64,000 bases of DNA from an uncultured bacterium. GTDB taxonomy: Bacteria > Vulcanimicrobiota > Xenobia > Xenobiales > Xenobiaceae. The stretch is from contig CAKUBG010000001.1 in assembly GCA_934636825.1 (NCBI GenBank), forward strand, positions 124,001 through 188,000, given 5' to 3'. Both the position numbers and the translations under genes were made by a program. The notes beneath the pieces are model-generated. The model had not been told where the DNA came from and searched no databases. It worked only from the letters and a program-made list of their open reading frames with translations. Of this stretch, positions 8,523 to 16,675 are shown in pieces; position 1 is the stretch's first letter, and the number at the start of each line of letters is the position of its first letter.

Positions 8523-10631
8523 ATGCCCAAGTCTCGCCGATTAAAATTAGCCTTCATAGCCTTAATATATGCCATCATCATTTTTTATTTCTCAAAAAAT
8601 GTTTGGTTAGATACTTCTTTAGCTTTAGGTTGTGTTACCGACGATACTTTTGACGAGATGGTGCTTACAAGAGCTGTGGCCGACAATTTAAGGCAAGGCC
8701 ACTTTCCTCTTACCAGCCAAGCTTGGGAATTTCCCCAAAATATAAATCTGGTTATTACCCACAAATCTTATTTGCATACGCTGATTGGCTGTTTTTGGCA
8801 AATATTTTTTCCCTGGCCCACTTGGTGGAACCTTAGTGTAGTTAGCGCTATTTGGCTTAGCGCCTTAGGTTTGGCTTGGGCAGTGCTAAGGTTAAGTGCT
8901 CCAATGCCAAGCCAAACCAATAGTCGGCGCCAAGTGTCGAGCTTCATGCTTGCTTTGGGCAGCGGCCTGCCTATTTTGGCAGCGCCTTTTACCCGACAAA
9001 TGATCGGCTGGGGCCACCTACCTCAACTTTTCAGTTTACCAGCCATCTTGGCTTTAGCTGCTTTGGCTATCATTTTTACCGGCCCCAGCCGAGCCTGTGC
9101 GGCTTCGGACTCAGTTTCTTCGCCAAGCGCCCAACCAAAGTCCGAAGCTAAGCCAACCCTAAAGGCGCCGCTACCGCAGCAGGCCGCCTCGCCAAGCGCT
9201 CCAGCGACTTCCCCATCTTCGCCTGTTCCGGCGGCAGCTTATTGGCTTTTGGCTATATCGGTTCTGGCTGCCGCCGGCGTCTACTGGATCTGGGCCGCGC
9301 TCCTAACTTTGGTAGGCTTCGCCTTATTGCTCACTCGCGCGGCCTTTTTGGACAAAATGTCGCTGAAGCGCTTGGCTGTGTGCATTGCCTTAACAGCGTC
9401 AATAGCTTGCCCGGCGGCTTTATACGTTTTGCGTGTCGATCCTGATTTGCATCGCTACCAACAGAGCACCCGACAAGAGCAGTCCCACGAAGAGAGCCGA
9501 GCTTTCGAGCGCATGAGCCAACTGACTTTGAGCCCACCTCACTTGGGCCAAGAGCTCACAGTGCGCTACGGTGCCAAGCTGATTACTCCCTTACTGATAG
9601 CAGCTTTATTATTGTTTCCTTGGTGGCTCAAAGTCAGAAAAAGTCCAGCCTTGCTGTGGTTTTGGTTGGCTTCAATTTTGGCTCTTGTCGGCTTAGGCCC
9701 ATATTTAACTTGGAATGGCGCTCTGCTCCTTGACGCCGCCGGGCAACCTATACGCGCTCCCCTGGCCTATTTAGCTAAATGCAGCGGCCTGTTCTTTTAT
9801 TGGCGCACTCCTCAAACGGTTTGGCCCTTAGCTCTCACTTGTTTAATTTTTGGCTTTGTCTTTTTTATCCAAACCGTCAGCCAAAGTTGGCCGCAAGCCT
9901 CGCCAGGGGAGCGAGCCAAAAACGTTTTCGGCTGTACCTTGGCACTAATTGTTCTGGCCATTTTTACTTTAAGCGGCCAGAATATACGTTTATTTTCCGC
10001 AGGTTATCAAGTAAGCGGCGCTTACTATCCAGCTTTTCAAGCTATAAAACCTAACTGGTGCGCTTTTCTGGCCGCTCAGCCTAAGCACTACGCTACTTTA
10101 GATTTACCTTTGGGCTATTGCACCAACGTTTGGCAAACCCAATTTTTACACGGTTGCCCTTCTGCGCATGGCAAACGCTCTTTAAGCTGGCTAACCCGCA
10201 ATAACGCCTATATAGCTCAATTTTTGCAACTAAACACAATTTGTGCTTCCGCCAATATCAGAGCGCCTTATCCCAACGAAGGCAGTTCAGAAATTATGTA
10301 TGGTCGAGAAGATTTGCCGCGCCATTTTGTAGGCGACGCCACTCCCTCGCGCTTTGATAAGGAATTAGGTTCTTCTACTGACCAGGATTTAAAGGCGGGC
10401 AATATAACTAATAATATGGTAAAAAGAGACGCAGAGTTAGTTTTTCGAAGCGGCTTGCGCTATCTAGTGTTGCATAGAGCTAATTGCGCTTGGCTGGCTC
10501 CCGGACACGGTGCAGAAGTTTATAAGCACTTTCAAAGCGAACTTTCCAAACATTACGGCCCTCCTATTTACATAGATGAGCAAGCGACAATCTATAAATC
10601 GGAGCAATATGCCTCAGAGCACTGGCTTTAA
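8523..10631 (+). CDS. Large polytopic membrane protein, possibly GT-C-like
   Basis: A 702-residue protein with about ten to twelve predicted membrane spans and a soluble C-terminal third. After the first span comes an acidic loop (C-V-T-D-D-T-F-D-E), a feature found in the first extracytoplasmic loop of GT-C fold glycosyltransferases, which is the only basis for a tentative family link. Residues about 190-240 are a low-complexity Ala/Pro/Ser segment inserted between spans. It starts 28 nt after uvrA and ends 58 nt before the antiporter gene, so it may be co-transcribed, but nothing in the context tells its substrate. I do not recognise a specific family. Confidence 0.7.
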   Translation: MPKSRRLKLAFIALIYAIIIFYFSKNVWLDTSLALGCVTDDTFDEMVLTRAVADNLRQGHFPLTSQAWEFPQNINLVITHKSYLHTLIGCFWQIFFPWPTWWNLSVVSAIWLSALGLAWAVLRLSAPMPSQTNSRRQVSSFMLALGSGLPILAAPFTRQMIGWGHLPQLFSLPAILALAALAIIFTGPSRACAASDSVSSPSAQPKSEAKPTLKAPLPQQAASPSAPATSPSSPVPAAAYWLLAISVLAAAGVYWIWAALLTLVGFALLLTRAAFLDKMSLKRLAVCIALTASIACPAALYVLRVDPDLHRYQQSTRQEQSHEESRAFERMSQLTLSPPHLGQELTVRYGAKLITPLLIAALLLFPWWLKVRKSPALLWFWLASILALVGLGPYLTWNGALLLDAAGQPIRAPLAYLAKCSGLFFYWRTPQTVWPLALTCLIFGFVFFIQTVSQSWPQASPGERAKNVFGCTLALIVLAIFTLSGQNIRLFSAGYQVSGAYYPAFQAIKPNWCAFLAAQPKHYATLDLPLGYCTNVWQTQFLHGCPSAHGKRSLSWLTRNNAYIAQFLQLNTICASANIRAPYPNEGSSEIMYGREDLPRHFVGDATPSRFDKELGSSTDQDLKAGNITNNMVKRDAELVFRSGLRYLVLHRANCAWLAPGHGAEVYKHFQSELSKHYGPPIYIDEQATIYKSEQYASEHWL

Positions 10632-10689
10632 CTAAAAGCCTAATTTGCCGTCTTTCAAAACCAAAAATTTTATAATAAAGGACAATTCA

Positions 10690-12456
10690 GTGGGAATAGC
10701 CGGAGATATTGTACAAATCGTCGTCGTAGCGCTGGTTTGCGGATTGATCGCCCAGCGTTTAAAAATGCCCGCCCTTTTAGGCTATATTGTGGCAGGCATT
10801 CTTATTGGCCCCAATACCATGGGCCCCAAGATAGTTCATGTAGAACAAATCGAAGTTTTAGCCGATATAGGCGTAGCTCTGCTGCTTTTTAGCGCTGGCT
10901 TAGAGTTTCCCGTCGAAAAATTATCGCCCGTTAAAAAAATTGCTTTAATCGGTACACCTTTGCAAATTTTGGCTTGCGTAGGCTTAGGCTGCGCTTTGGG
11001 AGCTTGCTTCGGCTGGAATTGGGTTCATTGCGTCTGGTTCGGTTGCATTATTTCCGTTTCCAGCACCATGGTCGTCTTGAAAATTTTAGGTGAAAAAGGA
11101 CTTACCGGCACTTTATCAAGCCAAGTTATGACCGCAATTCTTATTGTACAGGACTTGGCCGTTATCCCCATGTTGATCTTGTTGCCCGAATTGAACAACT
11201 TAAGCCAAGGCCTCGATATTTTGGGTATGGCTATAGTTAAATCTGTAATCCTGATTGCTGCAGTTGTAGCTATTGGTTCTACAGCCGTGCCTAAATTTAT
11301 TGCCAAAATTGCCGCTTTGGGTTCTCGCGAACTCTTCATGGTTACTGTTTTAGCCTTCGGTTTGGGCTTAGGCTTGCTCACTTACGCCATCGGACTCTCC
11401 TTTGCTTTCGGTGCTTTCTTGGCCGGCATGATCCTCTCTCGCTCAGAGTTTAGCCACCACGCCTTAAGCGAAATTACTCCCTTGCGCGACTTATTCTCGC
11501 TGCTCTTCTTCTGCTCTGTCGGTATGTTGATTCAGCCTGATTTCATAGTCAAACACTGGGGTTTAATTGCCATTACCATCGGCGTACTTTTAGTAGGCAA
11601 AGTGCTTATCTTCGGTATTACTACCCGCATGTTTGGCTACGTAAATATTATGCCTATCGCCGTGGGACTTTATATGTTCCAAGTTGGTGAATTTGCCTTC
11701 GTATTGGCCCGCACCGGTATTTCCAGTAACGGTATAAGCAACGATATTTATTTACTTTGCATTACTGTAGCCGCCATTACTATCGCTATTACGCCTCTCT
11801 TTGCCAATATGGCCGATCCTATCTACCAATGGTGGAGAAAACGCACCAATACTAAGCCTTCTAATAGCATTCCTATGGCTCAAGTAGGTTTCAAAGATCA
11901 CGTAGTTATCGTAGGCTACGGCTATATGGGCAGTTTCTTAGCTGAAGCTATTCCCAGTTCGACTAAAATTTTAGTTATCGAATCTCATCCCCAGCGCGTC
12001 AAAAAAGCCAAAGAAGATGGTTATGCCGTCATTGGAGGCAATGCCGCTTCTACCGATTTATTAAAAGCTGCCGATTTAGATAAGGCTATTTTGTTGATTA
12101 TTACTATTCCCGATCCTATCGATTCGACAATGGTGCAAGAAGCCGTCCATGCTATCAATCCTAAGCTTAAAGTTATGGCTCGCGCCCGCAGCTTAGAGCA
12201 CATGAAAGAATTGGTAAAACACGGTTGCAGCGAAGCGCTGGTGCCAGAATACGAAGCCAGTTTGACTATGATGCGCGACATTATGATCTTATTGAAAGTT
12301 AAAGATGTAACTATCGATGAATTTATTCAAGATGTACGTACTAAACAATATAGTCCTATCTTGGTGCGCAATTCTGCAAAAAGAAGAACTGTAGAAGTTT
12401 CTTCACAAGATCCTCCGCAAAAGCCGAATGTTACGGCTCCAGTGACAGCTCAGTAA
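10690..12456 (+). CDS. KefB/KefC-type cation:proton antiporter with RCK domain
   Basis: A monovalent cation:proton antiporter-2 family protein (K+ or Na+ against H+). I chose the GTG at 10690, because AAAGGA ends 7 nt before it, over an upstream TTG with no ribosome site. The first 370 residues form about twelve membrane spans with the family signatures L-L-G-Y-I-V-A-G-I-L-I-G-P-N and L-F-S-A-G-L-E-F. A cytoplasmic TrkA-N/RCK domain follows, with the Rossmann motif V-I-V-G-Y-G-Y-M-G and an acidic residue at the end of the second strand. There is no TrkA-C domain; the last 40 residues look unstructured. No KefF/KefG partner is nearby, so glutathione control cannot be claimed. Confidence 0.9.
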   Translation: MGIAGDIVQIVVVALVCGLIAQRLKMPALLGYIVAGILIGPNTMGPKIVHVEQIEVLADIGVALLLFSAGLEFPVEKLSPVKKIALIGTPLQILACVGLGCALGACFGWNWVHCVWFGCIISVSSTMVVLKILGEKGLTGTLSSQVMTAILIVQDLAVIPMLILLPELNNLSQGLDILGMAIVKSVILIAAVVAIGSTAVPKFIAKIAALGSRELFMVTVLAFGLGLGLLTYAIGLSFAFGAFLAGMILSRSEFSHHALSEITPLRDLFSLLFFCSVGMLIQPDFIVKHWGLIAITIGVLLVGKVLIFGITTRMFGYVNIMPIAVGLYMFQVGEFAFVLARTGISSNGISNDIYLLCITVAAITIAITPLFANMADPIYQWWRKRTNTKPSNSIPMAQVGFKDHVVIVGYGYMGSFLAEAIPSSTKILVIESHPQRVKKAKEDGYAVIGGNAASTDLLKAADLDKAILLIITIPDPIDSTMVQEAVHAINPKLKVMARARSLEHMKELVKHGCSEALVPEYEASLTMMRDIMILLKVKDVTIDEFIQDVRTKQYSPILVRNSAKRRTVEVSSQDPPQKPNVTAPVTAQ

Positions 12457-12510
12457 TAGTTAAACCCCAAATAGCTCAAGGCAACTTAATTTGAGCTAAA
12501 TACCGAAAAG

Positions 12511-12555
12511 AATTCGCTTGAAGTTTTATTTTGTAAACTCAGGCGAATTTTTTTG
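12511..12555 (+). terminator. Intrinsic terminator after the antiporter gene
   Basis: An imperfect stem of about 15 bp (AATTCGC-TTGA-GTTT pairing with AAACTCA-GCGAATT) with a short A/T-rich loop, ending in a run of seven T. It lies 54 nt after the antiporter stop codon. Confidence 0.85.
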
Positions 12556-12677
12556 CTTTTTCTAAGCTTTAAGGCTCGAGAAGGCGGTATTCATCAAAGA
12601 GAAAGCGAAGAGCGCTGAGCTTTCGGCATTAGTTTGCTCATCTTGTTAGCTAAAAAGTTTAAGGAGTTGCCACCTAA

Positions 12678-14342
12678 ATGATCGCTTCAGCGCTCTGCCC
12701 CAACCAAGAGAATACTCAATTAGATTGCCAGTTGGCTATTATTGGCGGAGGTACCGGCGGTTTTGCCGCGGCCTGGGCAGCCTTGCGCCACGGCTTAAAA
12801 GTTGTCATTACTGAAACTTACGACCGTTTAGGAGGACAATTTACTTCTCAGGCGGTGCCCCCAGATGAGCATCCTTGGATTGAAAGCTGCGGCTCCACCA
12901 AATCTTATCGTCAATTCCGCCAATATGTGCGTTCTTATTACCGCCAATGGTACCCCTTAAAGGACGAAGCCTTGGCTCGTTGGGAAAAACTCAATCCCGG
13001 CGAAGGTTGCGTTTCCGCTTTATGTCACGAACCGGCAGTCAGTTCAGCTATTATTGAAGCTATTTTGCGCCCTTATATTAGCTCCAAACAATTGACTGTA
13101 TTGTTGCATAGCGAGCCTATCCAAGCTGAAAAACAAGGCAATAAAATTGTGGCTGTAACCGTTGCGCAAAAGCAAGCTGACGGCCGCTCCAAGTTTTATC
13201 GCATAGTCGCTCCTTATTTTATTGACGCTACGGAAACTGGAGATCTGTTGCCGCTTACAGGTACAGACTATTCTATTGGCAGTGAAGCTCAAAGCGAAAC
13301 TCAGGAGCCCCATGCTCCTTTAAAAGCCAATCCACAAAATCAACAAGCTATTTCCTGGTGTTTCGTTATCGACTATCAGCCTAACAGAAATAGCGTTATA
13401 GCTAAACCTAAAGATTATGATTTTTGGCGCTCTTACATTCCTGATGTAAATCCCGGCTGGGGCGGTCCTTTGCTTTCTTGGCAAGCTACCCATCCTATCA
13501 CTTTGCAACCAGTGGTGCGCTCTTTTCATCCTATCCATCCTCAGCCGGAGCGTGGCCCGATGGATTTGTGGACTTTCCGACGCATATCTTGCGCGGCCAA
13601 TTTTAATTATCCGACAGGCACTTCTGATATAGTATTAGTCAATTGGCCGCAAATAGATTACCTGTTGGGCAATATTATTGATGTGCCCGAAGAAGAAAAG
13701 CAAAAGCACTTGGAAGGGGCCAGGCAACTTAGCTTAAGCATGCTTTATTGGATGCAAACTGAAGCGCCCCGGGCTGACGGTCAAACGGGCTGGCCGGGCT
13801 TAGCCTTGCGTCCTGATATTACTCAAACGCCCGATGGCTTGGCGGCCGCTCCTTATGTTAGAGAATCGAGGCGTTTAAAAGGTCTCTTTACAGTGCTGGA
13901 GCAGCACGTCAGCTGGGAAGCCCGCCAAGCTATTACAGGTTTGAGTGCCGACAAAGTTAAAGCGGCCGAATTTGCCGACAGCGTAGGTATAGGTGCCTAC
14001 CGTCTGGACTTGCACCCTTCTACTGCAGGCGATAACTATATAGATGTGAGCGCCTTGCCTTTCCAAATACCTCTGGGAGCCTTAATCCCGCAAAATACAG
14101 AAAATCTTTTGGCTGGAGGCAAAAACCTTTCCGTAACTCACATTACCAACGGCTGTTATCGCCTGCACCCGGTGGAATGGAATGTAGGTGAATCGGCCGC
14201 TTTATGCGCTGCTTATTGCTTAACTGAGCATATAAAGCCCGGCCAGCTGCACGCCGACACAGAGAAAATGCGCTCTTTCCAAAACAAACTGGTTGAAAAC
14301 GGTATAGAACTGGCCTGGCCCCTCGAGACGCATGCTCTGTAA
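12678..14342 (+). CDS. FAD-dependent oxidoreductase (FAD_oxidored family)
   Basis: A 554-residue flavoprotein. The N-terminal dinucleotide-binding motif is I-I-G-G-G-T-G-G-F-A-A-A, followed by E-T-Y-D-R-L-G-G-Q at the end of the second strand. The C-terminal part carries the FAD-contacting N-L-L-A-G-G-K-N-L-S and a G-E-S-A-A-L-C-A-A segment, as in the FAD-dependent oxidoreductases of Pfam FAD_oxidored (PF12831). AAGGAG sits 13 nt before the ATG. No signal peptide is visible, so it is probably cytoplasmic. The substrate cannot be inferred; the SGNH-like gene begins 26 nt downstream and may be co-transcribed. Confidence 0.85.
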   Translation: MIASALCPNQENTQLDCQLAIIGGGTGGFAAAWAALRHGLKVVITETYDRLGGQFTSQAVPPDEHPWIESCGSTKSYRQFRQYVRSYYRQWYPLKDEALARWEKLNPGEGCVSALCHEPAVSSAIIEAILRPYISSKQLTVLLHSEPIQAEKQGNKIVAVTVAQKQADGRSKFYRIVAPYFIDATETGDLLPLTGTDYSIGSEAQSETQEPHAPLKANPQNQQAISWCFVIDYQPNRNSVIAKPKDYDFWRSYIPDVNPGWGGPLLSWQATHPITLQPVVRSFHPIHPQPERGPMDLWTFRRISCAANFNYPTGTSDIVLVNWPQIDYLLGNIIDVPEEEKQKHLEGARQLSLSMLYWMQTEAPRADGQTGWPGLALRPDITQTPDGLAAAPYVRESRRLKGLFTVLEQHVSWEARQAITGLSADKVKAAEFADSVGIGAYRLDLHPSTAGDNYIDVSALPFQIPLGALIPQNTENLLAGGKNLSVTHITNGCYRLHPVEWNVGESAALCAAYCLTEHIKPGQLHADTEKMRSFQNKLVENGIELAWPLETHAL

Positions 14343-14368
14343 CCGCGCCGCCAACCTAAGTTTCTGCC

Positions 14369-15439
14369 ATGTTTAAGCTCAACTTATCCAACATGAATTG
14401 GCGGCGCGGCCTGGCGCCCAGTCATGGCCGAAAAAGAGCCATCTATCTGGTTATAGTTTTTGCTCTTTTTCTTTTTTTGCAAGCTGAAGTATATTTGCGA
14501 GCGCACGGTTATTATCCGCAAAGCGTATTGGCTCGTTGTGATTCCGATCCGCTCTACGACTGGCTAAAACTAACGGATCATATTTCTGTGCGCGGCAGTG
14601 TCATTTCCAAAGAAGATCCCAACGTCTTGGAAAACACAAATCCAGACACTTCGCGCCGCAGTTGGAACAGCGAAAAAAAAGACTATGATTCACGTATCTT
14701 AGTAGTAGGTTGTTCGCAAACATTCGGCATGGGAGTAGCCGATGAGCAAACTTTAGTTTGGCTACTCAACAAACGCTATCCGCGCACCCGTTTCGACAAT
14801 TTCGGCGTCAAAGGTTACGGCACTTATCAATGCTTGCTAACTATGCAATATTGGCTAGAGCAACGCCACTATGACGGCGTAATTTACTTCTATATTAGAG
14901 ATCACGGCCCGCGCAGCGCTAAGTTGCATTTATTGCCAGCTCCTAACCAAAAATATCGCTTAGGCCCTTATGCCGAGTTTGATCTTTTGGGACGCTTACA
15001 TACCCATCCTTATTATACTCTGGACAATTTTGCTTCTCTCAGTTCCTCAGCATACAGTTTTATACGCTACTATTACTATCTCGCTCTTTATAAATTAGAA
15101 CAGAGAGAGTCTTCTCAACAACAAGAGATAAAATATCGCCAACTTTCGGCAGCACTTATTAAAGAAATGGAAGCTATTGCCCAAAGTCACCAAGCTCGCC
15201 TGGCCGTCTTTGATATGGATCCCATAATGCCAGGCGAGCAAATGCCAGAACTTGACGGCGTTGTCAATATAGGCAATTTTAGATTCCAAGGGCCAGAATA
15301 TCGCGTGGCCCAACAACCGCAAAATCACCCTAATGAGAAAGTACACGCCTATTGGGCGCAAAAAACTAGCGAATGGATAGACGCCCACCATTGGCTAGAT
15401 TTTGGCAAAACAGCTCAAGGAGCAGCAGACAGAAAGTAA
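14369..15439 (+). CDS. Membrane-anchored SGNH/GDSL-like hydrolase
   Basis: A 356-residue protein with one N-terminal membrane anchor (residues about 24-43) and an extracytoplasmic domain. SGNH blocks can be followed: block I as V-V-G-C-S-Q-T-F-G-M-G with the nucleophile Ser, block II glycine in N-F-G-V-K-G-Y-G-T, and a block V candidate N-H-P-N-E-K-V-H in which His precedes the C-terminal helix. Block I reads GCS instead of GDS. Such proteins often deacylate or acetylate-edit envelope polysaccharides, but the substrate here is unknown. It follows the FAD oxidoreductase by 26 nt. Confidence 0.7.
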   Translation: MFKLNLSNMNWRRGLAPSHGRKRAIYLVIVFALFLFLQAEVYLRAHGYYPQSVLARCDSDPLYDWLKLTDHISVRGSVISKEDPNVLENTNPDTSRRSWNSEKKDYDSRILVVGCSQTFGMGVADEQTLVWLLNKRYPRTRFDNFGVKGYGTYQCLLTMQYWLEQRHYDGVIYFYIRDHGPRSAKLHLLPAPNQKYRLGPYAEFDLLGRLHTHPYYTLDNFASLSSSAYSFIRYYYYLALYKLEQRESSQQQEIKYRQLSAALIKEMEAIAQSHQARLAVFDMDPIMPGEQMPELDGVVNIGNFRFQGPEYRVAQQPQNHPNEKVHAYWAQKTSEWIDAHHWLDFGKTAQGAADRK

Positions 15440-15527
15440 CTGAGATTAAGCTTTTGTGGAGGTTTCTAAGCAATCGTGGCAGAAACAGGGGCGGGAGAAA
15501 TACTCTGCAGTAGAAGGTAATTGTGCT

Positions 15528-16013
15528 ATGACAATGAGTAACGAACATTATCGCATGGCTGAACTCCATCGCGAACGTGGCAAGCGTTGCTACGAATCCG
15601 GAGATATAAAAGAAGCCGTCCAAGAATTTACCGAAGCTTACAAGTTCGATCCGCGCGACGCGGAAGTGCTTTATAAATTGGCCGAAATTTACGGTGCCGC
15701 CGGTTTCATCGACCCTGCTGTGGATTTTATTCAGAAGAGCTTGCGCGAAAATTATATGAATATAGATGGCTGGATTATGTTAGCCAACCTCTATGCTCAA
15801 AAGGGAGGCGCCTATTTGGACTTAGCCCTCGAGCAACTCGTCCAAGCCTCAGGTTTAGATGACAACAATAGCATGATTCACTATCTGCGCGGCAATATTA
15901 TGGCTCAGAAGGGCAAAACCGAAGAAGCCATCGAAAATTTGAAAAAAGCCTTAGAGCTCGATCCTAACAACGCTTATGCTAAGCATGACTTGGAAGCTTT
16001 AACCAAAGCTTAG
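15528..16013 (+). CDS. Tetratricopeptide-repeat protein
   Basis: I start at the ATG at 15528 because AAGG lies 10 nt upstream and the repeats begin directly after; an upstream GTG at 15456 would add 24 unstructured residues. The 161-residue product is made of about four TPR units, for example the consensus-like A-I-E-N-L-K-K-A-L-E-L-D-P-N-N-A near the C-terminus, and has no signal peptide or membrane span. TPR proteins are protein-protein scaffolds; no partner can be named. It lies 88 nt after the SGNH-like gene and is closed by a strong terminator. Confidence 0.9.
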   Translation: MTMSNEHYRMAELHRERGKRCYESGDIKEAVQEFTEAYKFDPRDAEVLYKLAEIYGAAGFIDPAVDFIQKSLRENYMNIDGWIMLANLYAQKGGAYLDLALEQLVQASGLDDNNSMIHYLRGNIMAQKGKTEEAIENLKKALELDPNNAYAKHDLEALTKA

Positions 16014-16041
16014 AACACGCTCAGCTTCCTACATTTTAGAG

Positions 16042-16097
16042 AAAAAGGCACGCCCTCTAGTCTCTTACTTAAAAGAGAAAAGGACGTGCCTTTTTTT
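16042..16097. terminator. Bidirectional terminator between convergent genes
   Basis: The outer stem AAAAAGGCACG pairs with CGTGCCTTTTT, with a shorter internal pairing (TCTCTT with AAGAGA). T runs occur on both strands. It ends the TPR gene on the plus strand and the 16119-16643 lipoprotein gene on the minus strand. Confidence 0.85.
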
Positions 16098-16118
16098 AGT
16101 ATCGATATTGCCAAAAAA

Positions 16119-16643
16119 TTATTCACCTAATTCCTTTAATTGATTGGCTTCATCTTTACTGATACTGAAACTTTCTACTTGGCCTCGAGAATCTAAGCGA
16201 ATCCATAAACCGGGGTAGACAATTGCTTGAGGCAATTCTTTTAGAGGCTGCCCCAACTTAGATTTTACTGTTTTCAAACTAGATTCCGGCCATAAGCCTT
16301 CAGCTGTAGAGCCTTGATAGGCTTGCCAAGTCACGCCATCTTTAGTGCCAGCAGAATAAAGCAAAATGCTGCCCACCGTTCCATCCAAATAAGAGATTTC
16401 TAGCCCTTTGGAGGGATACTGGACTATTACATTACTAGGATTGAAAGGATTCTTGGTGACAGTTTCCGGTTGTCCCAGAGCTTTTTCAACTTTATCCTGA
16501 GTATCGAAAAGAACTACCTCTTTGACCCCTTGCCCGGGGACAATGGTGCCAGGATTAGGGCCATCAGCAGTGTTGCCAGTGCAAGCGGAAAGCAACAACG
16601 CTCCCCCTAAAATTATTTGACAAAGACTTTTTTTAGAAAACAA
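16119..16643 (-). CDS. Hypothetical lipoprotein
   Basis: A 174-residue protein with a typical lipoprotein signal (S-K-K-S-L-C, hydrophobic core, L-L-S-A-C with Cys21 lipidated). The mature part holds two similar stretches: V-E-K-A-L-G-Q-P-E-T and V-K-S-K-L-G-Q-P-L-K, each followed by a Y-P / I-V-Y-P strand and a predicted beta-rich segment. This resembles small outer-membrane-assembly-type (SmpA/BamE-like or DUF4309-like) lipoproteins that contain K-x-x-L-G-x-P motifs, but I cannot make a firm assignment. It follows the L,D-transpeptidase gene by 32 nt on the same strand, so an envelope role is plausible. Confidence 0.75.
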   Translation of the reverse strand: MFSKKSLCQIILGGALLLSACTGNTADGPNPGTIVPGQGVKEVVLFDTQDKVEKALGQPETVTKNPFNPSNVIVQYPSKGLEISYLDGTVGSILLYSAGTKDGVTWQAYQGSTAEGLWPESSLKTVKSKLGQPLKELPQAIVYPGLWIRLDSRGQVESFSISKDEANQLKELGE

Positions 16644-16675
16644 AACTTAATCAACTCCCAAAAAGGCAAAATTAT

